Positions 16,011 to 28,000 of a stretch of DNA of 64,000 bases are shown here, piece by piece. The translations under genes and the position numbers were made by a program. Within the stretch, counting starts at the first letter, position 1; every line of letters begins with the position of its first letter. The stretch covers positions 1,658,001-1,722,000 of the forward strand of contig JAHBZT010000001.1 of assembly GCA_019635315.1 (NCBI GenBank), written 5' to 3'. The notes beneath the pieces were generated by a model. The model was not told where the DNA came from. It was given only the letters and a program-made list of their open reading frames with translations, and ran no database searches. The DNA comes from Rubrivivax sp. (GTDB taxonomy: Bacteria; Pseudomonadota; Gammaproteobacteria; Burkholderiales; Burkholderiaceae_C).

Positions 16011-19000
16011 TCAGTTGCCGGGCCCGCAGCCCAGGCTGGTGCCGGCGGGCGGGCAGATCTGCGGCAGCCGCAGGCCCTGCGAACCCTCGGTGGCCGGGCG
16101 GCCGGGGCCGACCTCGGCGATCACGCCGGCGCGCAGCCGCACCGCGACGTTCTCGGTGCGCACCGCCTCCTCGAAGCGCTGCTTGCGCGCGCTCTCCGAC
16201 ACCGAGACCGTGGCCGAGATCGAGTTCTCGACCGCCGGCGTCACCGGCAGCAGGCCGTTGTAGAAGACCGGGATCTCACCCTGGATGCCGGCGCCGTCGA
16301 AGAAGAAGCGGTAGCCGCCGACCGCGACCTGCGGCCCGCTGAGCAGCACCGCGGTGCTGCCCTGGGCGCCGCCGCGCGGCAGCACGGTCAGGTAGCCGGC
16401 GTCGATCGGCAGCGTGCGGTTGCCCAGGGCGCGGCTGCCGATGTCGACGCGGATCTCGGCGCCCGGCTGGCCGTAGGGGTAGTTGATCGCGAACGCCGTC
16501 GGCGTCAGCTCCAGCGTCAGCGCCGGCAGCGAGGCTGCGGTGCCGACCGTGTTGTCGAACGGCAGCCGCGCCACGATGCGCGCGTCGCCGACCGTCGTCA
16601 GCCGGTCGGCGCTGATCGCGACGAGGTCGGCCTCGACGCCGCTGCCGCCGACGACGAGGGTCGAGCCGGCGATGCGCACGCGGCCCTGCAGCGCGTAGTT
16701 CTGCGTCGGCCCGGCGAAGCTGCCGGGCGTGCTGCGTTCGGTCCAGGCGCTGCCTTCGGCGCCGCTGAGCACCGACAGCTCGCCGAGCACCTCGTTGCCG
16801 GCGGCCAGCAGCTGCACCGAGGCCCCTTCGGCGACCGCGATGCGCAGCCCGGCGCCGGCCGCGACGCGGATCTCGCCGCCGGTCTGGCGCACCTCGTCGT
16901 CGGCGAAGGCGATCGGCAGTCCGACGGCCTGCTTGCCGTCGGCTTCCGGCGGCGGCGCGACGATCCTCGCGGCGCTCGACGACACCAGCTCCAGCAGCCC
17001 GCCGCCGACCGTGCTGGCGGCCGACAGCTCCAGCGTGCCGGCGTCGACGCGCCCGCCGTCGGCCACCGTCACGCGGCCGAGCACGAGGTCGCGCGCCACG
17101 CCGGCTTCGCGGCCGCTGGCCAGCTCGACGCGGCCACGCGCGTCGATGGCCAGGCTGCTGCCCCAGCGGTTGCCGTCGTCCAGCGCCTCGATCACGCGCC
17201 CGCTGAGCGTCAGCGCCTGGTTGCCGGGCACGGTGACCGCGGCGCGCAGTCGCAGGTCCTCGGCCGCTGTCAGGTCGCCGGCCAGGACCACGGGGCCGTC
17301 GGCTTCCAGTGCACGCAGCGTCTCGCCGCCGCCCAGCGCCAGGCGGGCCGGCGCGTCGACGCGGACCACGCCGCCGTCGGGCAGCTGCTCGTCGCCCAGC
17401 GTCGCCAGTTCGCCGCGGGCGACCAGCGTGTCGCCGGTGTAGGTCTTGTTGCCGCCGCCGAAGCGCAGCCGCCCGCTGCCGGCCTGCGTGACGCCGCCGC
17501 TGCCGGCGACCGGCTGGGCCAGTGTCACCTCGTCGCTGCGGTCGAAGACCAGCCGCCCGGCGAGCTCGTAGCCGCTGCTGGCCAGGCTGCCGGCGCTGCC
17601 GCCGTCACCCACGCGCAGCATGCCGGCGGCCACCGTGGTGATCCCGGTGTAGGTGTTGGCGCCGGTCAGCGTGAAGCTCGTGTCGCCCTCCTTGCGCAGG
17701 CCGCCGCTGCCGGCGATGACACCGGCGAAGCGGCTGTCGCCCGCGCCGCCGGTGGTCAGTTCGTGGTTGCCCAGCAGCACACCGCCGCTGCCGGTGAGGG
17801 TGCCGAAGGTCTGCGCACCGCCCATCGCCAGCATGGCGCCGCCGGACACGTCCACCGCCGGCGCCGCGGTCACGCGGTCGGCGGCCGTCAGCGTCAGCGT
17901 GCCGCCCGTGACGGTGACTTCGCCGACTGCAGCGCGACCGGCCAGCGTGCTGTCGCCGCGGCTCGTCAGGCGGCCGCTTCCGAGGTCGGCGAGGATCTCG
18001 CCGCTGTCCAGCGCATAGGTCGCTGCGCTCAGCGTGCCGCTGCCGCCCAGCGTGCCGGCCAGCGCGAGGCTGGCCACGCTGTCGTCGCCGCCCAGCGCCA
18101 GCGTGGCCCCGGTCGCCACCGCGAGCGCGGCGTCGTCGGCCAGCCGGGCGGCCGCGCCCAGGGTCAGCGTGCCGGCGTCGACCGCGACGCTGTTCGCGCC
18201 CGCACGGCCGTCCAGGCGGCTCGCGCCGCGGCTGGTCAGCGTGCCGCGGCCGAGGTCGGCCTCGACGGTGGCGCCGTCCAGCGCATAGGTGGTCGCGGCC
18301 AGCGTGCCCGTGCCGCCCAGGCGGCCGGCGAGCTGCACCGCGGCGACGGTCTCGTCGCCGGCCAGCGTGACCGCGGCTCTCGCCGCGACGCCGAGGGTCG
18401 CACCGTCCGCCAGTCGTTCGGCGGCACCGAGCGCCAGCGTGCCGGCATCGACCAGCACGCTGGCCGAGGCCAGCGTGCCCCCCAGCGCCACCGTGCCCGC
18501 GGTCACGCGGGTGGTGCCGGTGTAGGTGCTGGCGCCTTCGAGCACGAAGCGGCTGCTGCCGGCCTTGACCACGCCGCCGCTGCCGGCGAGCGTGCCGGCG
18601 AAGGTCGAGTCCCCGCGCGCGCCGGTGGTCAGCGTCGTCGTGCCCAGCGATACCGTGCCGGCACCGGCGAGCAGGCCCATCGTCTGGTCGCTGCCCAGCG
18701 CCAGCGTGGCGCCGCCGGCGACGGTGACCGCGGGCGATGCGGTGAGCCGCGCGGCCGGCTGCAGCGTCAGCGTGCCGGTCTCGACGGCGACGCTGTCGGC
18801 GGCCGAGGGCTGCGCCAGCAGCGTGCTGCCGCGGCTGGCGAGCGCGCCGCTGCCCAGCGCGATCCCGACGTTCGCACCGTCCAGCGCATAGGTGGCCGCG
18901 TTCAGCGTGCCGGTGCCGGACAGCGTGCCGGCGGCGGCCAGCGACCCCAGCGTCTCGTCGCCGGTCGTCGCCAGCGTCGCGCCGGCGGCGATGGCCAGCG

Positions 19001-22000
19001 CGGGCAACGCACCGAAGCGCGCTGCGGCGCCCAGCGTCAGCGTGCCGTCGTCGATGCTCACGCTGCCGGCGTCCGAACGGCCGGCCAGCTGCGTGCTGCC
19101 GCGGCTGGACAGCGTGCCGCTGCCGAGGTCGGCCTCGACGGTGGCGCCGTCCAGCGCATAGGTCGCCGCGCTCAGCCTGCCACTGCCGGCCAGCCGGCCG
19201 GCCAGTTGCAGCGAGGCGATGGTGTCGTCGCCCGCCAGCGTCATCAGCGCGCCGGCTGCGACCGCGACCGCGGCGTTGTCGGCCAGGCGGTCGGCGCCGC
19301 CGAGCGCCAGCGTGCCGGCCTCGACCTGCAGCGTGGCCGAGGCCAGCGTGCCGGTCACGGCCAGCGTGCCGGCGGTGACGCGTGTCGCGCCGGTGTAGGT
19401 GTTGGTGCCGCCCAGCGTGACGGTGCCGGTGCCGACCTTGACCAGTCCGCCGCCGACGCCGTCGATCGAGCCGCCGAAGGCGGCATCGCCGAGCGCGCCG
19501 GTGCTCAGCGTCGCCGCGCCGAGCGTGACCAGACCGTTGCCGGTGAGTGCGCCGAACGTCTCGTCGCCGCCCAGTGCCAGCGTGGCGCCTGCAGCCACGT
19601 CGACCGCCGGCCCGGCGGTCAACCGGCCGTCGCCGGTCAGCGTCAGCGTGCCGGTCTGCACCGCCAGCGTGGTGGCGGCGCTGCGGCCGCGCAACGTGCC
19701 GAGGGCGCGGCTGGTCAGCGCGCCGGGGCCCAGGTCGGCATCGACCAGACCGCCGTCGAGCAGGTAGGTGGCCGCGGTCAGCGTGCCGCTGCCGCCGAGC
19801 AGGCCCGACAGCACCAGCGAGCCGACCGTTTCGTTGCCGGCGAGCGTCAGCACCGCGCCGCCGCCGACCGTGACCGCGGCATTGTCGGCCAGGCGATCGG
19901 CGGCGGCCAGCGCCAGCGTGCCGCCGGTCACGTCGATCGTGGTCGACGCCAGCGTGCCGGCCAGCGCCAGCGTGCCGTCCTCGATGCGCGTGGGGCCTGT
20001 ATGGAGGTTTGCACCGCCCAGCGCAAAGGTGCCGGCGCCGACCTTGGTCAGCCCGCCGGTGCCGCTGATGGCGCCGCCGAAGCTGCTGTCGCCCAGCGAC
20101 CCGGTCGTCAGCGTCGCGCCGCCGAGTTCGAGGTCGCCACCGCCGCCCAGCGAGCCGAAGGTCTCGTCGCCGGCCAGCGCCATCGCCGCGTTGGCGCTGA
20201 CGGTGACCGCCGGCTGAGCGCGGAACGTATTCGGCTGCGCCAGGGTCAGCCGGCCGCTGGGCACGTTCACCGTGGTCGCGAAGCTGGTGCCGTTGAAGGT
20301 GCTGTTGCCGGTGCTGGTCAGCGTGCCGTCGCCGAGGTCCAGGTTGTAGATCCCGCCGGTCAGCAGGTAGCTGCTGGCGCTGAGCTGGCCGCTACCGGTG
20401 ATGGTGCCGGCCGCATCGACGGCGCCGACGCGGTCGTTGCCGTTGAGCACCAGCGTCGCGCCCGCCGCGACACGCAGGAAGGCGGCATCGTCGAGCAGGT
20501 CGCCGCTGCCCAGCGTCAGCGTGCCGGCGGCGACGTCCACGGTGCCGGCGGCCGCGCTGCGGTTGAGCTGGCTGCTGCCCAGGCTGGTCAGCGTGCCGGC
20601 GCCCAGCGCCGCGTCGACGGTGCCGCCGTCGAGGTCGTAGGTCGCGGCGGCCAGCGTGCCGGTGCCGGCCACGCGACCGGCCAGCGCCAGGCTGGCCACG
20701 CCGTCGTTGCCGCCCACTTCCAGCGTCGCGCCGCTGGCCACGGTGACCGCGCTGGCGTCGGACAGCACGTTGGCCGCCGTCGTGCGCAGCGTGCCCTGCA
20801 GCACCTGCGTGGCGCCCGAGTAGGCGTTGGTGCCGCCCAGGCTGAAGGTGGTCGCCGCGCCGACCTTGGTCAGGCCACCGCTGCCGAGCAGGCGGCCGTC
20901 GAAGCTGCTGTCGGCGAGTGCACCGGTGGTCAGCGTCGCAGGGCCCAGGTCGACGTCGCCGCCACCGGCCAGGCTGCCGAGGGTCTGCGCGCCGCCGAGC
21001 TGGAGCGTCGCACCGGGTGCGACGCTGACCGCGGCGCTGGCGGCCAGCAGGTCGGCGCCGCCGGTGAGCAGCGTGCCGCCGTCGATGGCCACCGTCGTGG
21101 CGCCCGCGCCGGCATTCAGCGTGCTGTTGCCGGTGCTGGCGAGCGCGCCGGCGCCCAGCGGCACGTCGACGGTGCCGCCGGCCAGCGTGTAGGTCGCGGC
21201 CGTCAGCGTGCCGCTGCCGGCCAGCGTGCCGGCCAGCGTCAGCGAGCCGACGCTGTCGTTGCCGCCGAGTGCCAGCGTGGCCCCGGTGGCGACGCCGACC
21301 GCGGCCGTATCGGCCAGGCGGTCGGCGCTGCCCAGCGTCAGCGTGCCGCTGTCGACGTTGACCGTGGTCGCGGCGGCCGTGCCGGCCAGCAGGCTGGCGC
21401 CGGTGGACGTCAGGCTGCCGGCACCCAGCGCCGCGCCCGCCTGCACCGTGCCGCCGGCCAGCGCATGGCCGGCGGTCGCGGTCAGCGTGCCGTTGCCATC
21501 CAGCGTGCCGGACAGCGACAGCGATGTCACGGTGTCGTTGCCGCCCAGCACCAGCGTGGCGCCGGCGGCGACCGTCAGTGACGCGGCGTCGGCCAGGCGG
21601 TCGGCCGCGCCCAGGCTCAGCGTGCCGCCGAGCACGTTGATGGCCGTGGCCGCCGCGCTGCCGTCGAGCGCCGTGGCGCCGGTCGTGGTGAGCGTGCCGC
21701 TGCCGAGGTTGGCGGCCACGGTGGCGCCATCGAGCGTGTAGGTCGCGGCGGTGAGCGTGCCGCTGCCGGCCAGCGTGCCGGCCAGCGCGGCGCTGGCCAC
21801 CGTCTCGTCGTTGCTGCCGAGCTGCAGCGTCGCGCCGGCGGCCAGCGTCAGCGCCGCGGTGTCGGCGATGCGCTCGGGCTGCGCCAGCGTGAGCGTCCCG
21901 GCATCGATCTGCGCGCTGGCGACCAGCGCCTGCCCCTGCAGCGTGGCGTCGCCCTGCACGAGCAGCGTGGTGGCCGCGACATCGGCCTGCACCAGCGCGC

Positions 22001-25000
22001 CGGCCTGCAAGGTGACGGTGGTCGCGTCGAGCTGGTTGGCGCTGGCCAGCGTGCCGGCCAGCGTCAGCGTGCCCACGCGCTCGGCACCGCCCAGCGACAG
22101 CGTCGCGCCGGCGGCCACCGTCACGTCGGCGGTGTCGAACAGCCGCTCGGCGATGGCCAGGCTCAGCGTGCCGGCCTGCACGTCCACCGTGCCGGCCGCG
22201 GAGGTGCCGCCGAGCTGTGCGTCGCCGATGACGTCCAGCCGCCCGCTGCCCAGGTTGGCCAGCACCTGCGCGCCGGTCTGCAGCGTGGCGCGGTCGCCCG
22301 TGCTCAGCGTGAAGCCCATGCCGTCCAGCGTGCCGGCCAGCGTCAGCGAGCGCACCGTCTCGTCGGCGCTCAGCGCCAGCGTCGCGCCGGCGGCCACCGT
22401 CACGTCGGCGTTGTCGTCCAGCCGCTCGGCCGCGCCCAGGCTCAGCGTGCCGCCGTCGACCTGCACAGTCCCGGCAGCGGCGCTGCCAGCCAGCAGGCTG
22501 TCGCCGGTGCTGGTGAGCGCGCCGGCGCCCAGCGCGGCGGTGCCGCCCACCGTGCCGCCGTTGAGCGCGTAGGTCGGCGCGGTCAGCGTGCCGTTGCCGG
22601 CCAGCGTGCCGGCCAGCACGAGGTCGGCGACCGTCTGCGTGCCGCCGAGCGCGAGCGTCGCGCCGGGGTCGACCGTCAGTGCCGTGGTGCCCGGCAGGCG
22701 GTCGTCGCCGACGAGGACCAGCGTGCCGGCCGCGACCTGCGTGGCGCCGTCGTAGCTGCTGGCGCCGGACAGCGTCAGCGTGCTGCCGCCGACCTTGAGC
22801 AGGGCGCCGGTGCCCGAGAGGCTGCCGCCGAAGTTCGCGTCGGTGGCGTTGCCCACCGTCAGCGTGCCGCCGCCGAGCACGACGCTGCCGTTGCCCGACA
22901 GCGTGCCCAGCGTCTCGTCGCCGGCGGTGGCCAGCGTGCCGGCGATGTCGGCCGCAGGTGCCGCGCCGAATCGGTTGGCCGTGGCGAGCGACAGCGTGCC
23001 GGCATTGACCGTCACGCTGCCGACGGCGGCGTTGCCGGCCAGGCTGCTGTCGCCGTCGACGACCAGGGCGCCGCTGCCGAGGTTGGCGGCCACGGTGGCG
23101 CCATCGAGCGTGTAGGTCGCGGCGGTGAGCGTGCCGCTGCCGGCCAGCGTGCCGGCCAGCGCGGCGCTGGCCACCGTCTCGTCGTTGCTGCCGAGCTGCA
23201 GCGTCGCGCCGGCGGCCAGCGTCAGCGCCGCGGTGTCGGCGATGCGCTCGGGCTGCGCCAGCGTGAGCGTCCCGGCATCGATCTGCGCGCTGGCGACCAG
23301 CGCCTGCCCCTGCAGCGTGGCGTCGCCCTGCACGAGCAGCGTGGTGGCCGCGACATCGGCCTGCACCAGCGCGCCCGCCTGCAAGGTGACGGTGGTCGCG
23401 TCGAGCTGGTTGGCGCTGGCCAGCGTGCCGGCCAGCGTCAGCGTGCCCACGCGCTCGGCGCCTCCCAGCGACAGCGTCGCGCCGGCGGCCACCGTCACGT
23501 CGGCGGTGTCGAACAGCCGCTCGGCGATGGCCAGGCTCAGCGTGCCGGCCTGGACGTCCACCGAGCCGGCCGCGGAGGTGCCGCCGAGCTGCGCATCGCC
23601 GGTGACGACCAGCAGCCCGCTGCCCAGGTTGGCCTGCACCAGCGCGCCGGCCTGCAGCGTGGCGCGGTCGCCCGTGCTCAGCGTGAAGCCCATGCCGTCC
23701 AGCGTGCCGGCCAGCGTCAGCGAGCGCACGGTTTCGTCGGCACTGATCGCCAGCGTCGCGCCGCTGGCCACGGTGACGTCGGCGTTGTCGTCCAGCCGCT
23801 CGGCGCCGGCCAGCGCCAGCGTGCCGCTGTCGACCTGCACGGTGCCGGCAGCGGACGTGCCGGCCAGCGTGCTGCTGCCCGTGCTCGTCAGGGCGCCGGC
23901 GCCCAGGCCGGCGGTGGCGACCACCGTGCCGCCGTTGAGCGCGTAGGTCGGCGCGGTCAGCGTGCCCAGCCCCTCCAGCGTGCCGGCGATCGTCACCTGC
24001 GCCACGGTCTCGTTGCTGCCGGCGCGCAAGGTGGCGCCGGCGTCGACCGTCAGCGCGGTCGTGTCGGGCAGGCGCTCGTCGCCGTTGAGCCAGAGGATGC
24101 CCTCGGCAACCTGCGTGCTCCCGCTGTAGGCATTGGCGCCCATCAGCTCGAGCGTGCCGATGCCGGTCTTGCGCAGGTTGCCGCTGCCGAGGATGCGCCC
24201 GCTGAAGGTGCCGTCGGTCACGTCGCCGACGCTCAAGGTGCCACCGCCGAGCACGACATCGCCGCTGCCGACCAGCGAGCCCAGCGCCTCGCTGCCACCG
24301 GTGGCCAGCGTGCCGGACACGTTCGCTGCCGGGGCCGCGGTGAAGCGGTCGGCGCCGGTCAGCGTCAGGGTGCCGGCGTTGATGACCAGCGCGCCGATGC
24401 CGGCGGTGCCGGACAGCCCGGCATTGCCGTTGACGACCAGCGTGCCCGGGCCCAGGTTGGCGCCGAACTGAGCGCCGGCGGCCAGCGTCGTCGTCGATGC
24501 GGTCAGCGTGCGCCCGCTGCCGCTGACGCTGCCGGCAACGTTCAGCAGGTCCATCGTCAGGTTGCCGTTCAGCGCCAGCGTGGCGCCCGCGGCGACGTCG
24601 ACGTCGGCCACGCCGGCCAGCCGGTTGTCGCCCGTCAACGTGAAGGTGCCACCGACAATGGCGACGTCGGCCGAGGCCGAGGTGCCGGTCAGCGAGGCAT
24701 CGCCGCTGACCGTGAGCGGTCCGCTGCCCAGGTTGGCGGTCACGCTGGCGCCGGCATTCAGCGCATAGCCGGTGGCCGACTGCAGCGTCGCGCTGCCGGT
24801 CAGCGCGCCGGCGCTGGTGAAGGCATTGACCGACTGGGCATTGCTGCCGATCGCGAGCCCGGCACCGGCGGCCACGGTGACGTCCGCCGCCGCCGCGAGA
24901 ACGTTCGCGGCCCCCAGCGTGAAGGTCCCGGCATCGACGGCGACCGTCGCGGCGTCCGAGGCGCCGGACATCGTCGCGTTGCCGGTCACCGTGAGCGGGC

Positions 25001-28000
25001 CACCGGTGAGGTCGGCGACGACGCTGGCGCCGGCCTGCAATTCGGCGGCGCTGGCGACGAGGCGGTTGCCCGCCGCGCTGCGGTCCAGCGTGCCGGCGAT
25101 GGTGGCGTTGCCGACGGCCTCGTCGCCGTCGAGCAGCAGCCGCGCGCCGCCGGCGATGACCAGTGTCGGCGTATTGCCGAAGCGGTTCGTGGCTCCCAGC
25201 GTCAGCGTGCCGGCGTTGACGTTGACCGCACCGACGCCGGCCGTGCCGGCCAGCGTGCTGTTGCCGGCCACGTTGAGCGTGCCGGTGCCGAGCGCGGCGC
25301 TGGCGGTCGCGCCGGCATTCAGGTTGTAGGTCGTCGCCGTCAGCGTGCCGACGCCCGACAGCGTGCCGGCCAGGTTCAGCGTGGCGATGGTCTCGCCGGC
25401 GTTGTCCAGGCGCAGTGTGCGCCCGCTGGTGACCGTCACTGCCGCGGTGTCGGACAGCCGGTTGTCGTTGCCGGCCGCCAGGCTCAGCGTGCCGCCGGCG
25501 ATGTCCACGAAGGCCGTCGTGGCGGTGCCGGTGATCTGCAGCTCGCCTGTGCCGCTGTTGCCGCCGGTCTGGCGCAGCGTGCCGTCGCCGGAGATCGCCT
25601 GCGCCGTGGCGACGGTGCCGTTGCGGCTGTAGGCCAGCACCGCGCCGGCATTGACGACGATGCCGCCGCCGGCGGTCAGCGTGCCGCCGTTGTTGCCGTT
25701 GCCGACCGTCAGCGTGCCGGTCTCCACGGTCGCGGTGCCGGTGACGCTGACGTTGCCGTTGATGCGCGACGCGTTGCGGCTGACCAGCGTGCCGGTGGTC
25801 AGGTTGTTGACACTGTCGTCGTCGAGCACGTAGACGCTGGAAAACAGCTGGCCGGGCCCGAGCACGGTGCCGCTGCCGGTCAGCTGGTTCACGGTCTCGT
25901 CGAGCTCGAGCTGGATCGTGCCGCCGGCCAGCAGCTGCATGTTGGCGCTGTCGACGATGTGCCCGCCGGTCGGGATCACGTCGGCGCTGAGGCGCAGGAT
26001 GCCGCCGTTGTTGATGCGCACCAGGCCGCCGTCGTAGCGGCCGGCCAGCGTCGCGTCGCCGGTGGTTGTCAGCGTGCCGCCGGTCAGCACGGTGCCGAAT
26101 TCGATGCGGCCGCCGCCCTGGAAGGTGGTGCCGCCGCTGGCCGTCAGCGTGAATGCACCGTTCAGTGTGCCGGCCAGCGTCAGGTCGTCGATGGTGTCGT
26201 TGCGGCCCAGCGTCAGCGTGCCGCCGGCGACGACCGTGACATCGGCGCTGCCCGACAGGTCCGACGAGGCGCCGAGCACCAGCGTGGACCCGTTGCCGAC
26301 GTTGACCGTGGCGACGCCGGCCGTGGCATTGAGCGTCGCGCTGCCGGCGCCGCTGACCACGAGATCGCCGCTGCCGATGGGCGACGTGACCTGGGCGCCC
26401 GGCTGCAGCGTGTAGTCGTCGGCCGTCAGCGCGCCGGTTCCGGACAGCGTGCCGGCGAGCACGAGCGACTGGACGGTCTCGTTCTGGTTGCCGGTGGTGA
26501 AGGTGGCGCCAGCGGCGACGGTCACGTCGGCGTCGTTGTTCAGGCGGTTGCTGCTGCCGTCGGCGAGCACGAAGCTGCCGCTGTCGACGACGACCGCGGT
26601 CAGGCTGGGCGCCGTGCCGGTCAGCGTCAGGGCGCCGCTGCCGCCGGCGCGGCGCAGCGTGCCGCCGGTGCCACCGATGCTGCCCAGCGCAATGGGGCCG
26701 TCGCGGTCGAAGGCCAGCGTGGCGCCGGTATTGACATTGAGCGTTCCGCCGCTGATGGCGCCTGCGGTCGCGCCGTCGCCCACCGTCAGCGTGCCGCTGG
26801 TGACGGTACCGGTGCCGCTCAGCGCCAGCGTGCTGCGGATATTGGCGCCCGTGCCGTTGGCGGTCAGCGTGCCGGTGGTGAGCGTCGCGCTGCCGGTCAG
26901 CGTGCCGGTCAGGGTCAGCGAGCCGATGGTGCTCGCGCCACCGACGTCCAGCGTCGCAGTGCTGCCGACGGTGACCGCGGCCGACGAACCCAGCGCCGCC
27001 GCGGCGCCCAGCGCCAGCGTCGTGCCGTTGGCGACGTTGACCGTGGTCGCGCTGGCGGTGCCGTCGAAGGCGACGCTGCCGGCGCCCGCGGTGCTGATCG
27101 CTCCACTGCCCAGGTTGCCGCTGACCGTGCTGCCACCTTGCAGGGTGTAGGTGCCGGCCGTGAGTACGCCGGTGGCTGCGCCCAGCGTGCCCGACAGGGC
27201 CAGCGAGCCGATCTGCTCGTTGCTGGTGCCCAGCGTGAACGTGGCGGCCGAGGCGACGCTGACGCTGGCGTTGTCGTTGAGCCGGTTGTCGTTGCCGTCG
27301 GCGAGCACGAAGCTGCCGCTGTCGACGACGACCGAGGTGATGGCGGCCGCGGTGCCGGTCAGCGTGAGGGCGCCGCTGCCGCCGGCGCGGCGCAGCGTGC
27401 CGCCGGCGCCGCCGATGGTGGCCAGTGTGATCGGGCCGTCGCGGTCGAAGCTCAGCGTCGCGCCGGTGTCGACCTCCAGCGTGCCTGCGCCGGCGAAGGT
27501 GATCTCGCCGGCAGTGGTGCCGTCGCCCACCGTCAGGGTGCCGCTGCTGACCGTGGCGCTGCCGTTGTTGGCCACCTCGAGCGTGCTGCGGATGTTGGCC
27601 GCCGTGCCGTTGGCGGTCAGCGTGCTGGTGGTCAGCGTCGCGGCGCCGTCCAGCGTGCCGGCCAGGACGAGCGCGCCGATGGCATCGGCCGCGTCCACCT
27701 GCAATGTCGCCCCGCCGGCCACCGTGACCGCCGCGGCGTCGTCCAGGCTGCCGCCGGTGTCGACGAGCAGGGTGCCGGTCGTCACGGCGACAGTCGCCGC
27801 ACTGCTTGCGCGCTGCAGTGTCGCGCTGCCCGCGCCGGCCGACACGGTCAAGGTGCCGCCAGCGGTGGGGGTCTGCACGAGCGCGCCGTCGCGCAGCGTG
27901 ATGCCGCCGCTGGCGGTCAGCGCGAAGGTGTCGCCGCCCAACGTGCCGGTCAGATCCAGCGTGGCCACCTGCTTGGCCACGCCCAGCGTCAGGGTGCCGC

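Noticed and set aside
14478-21581. A 2,367-codon plus-strand open frame across the caspase and adhesin genes
   Set aside because: Codon composition mirrors the real minus-strand genes, and it runs through three unrelated genes without its own motifs or ribosome site.
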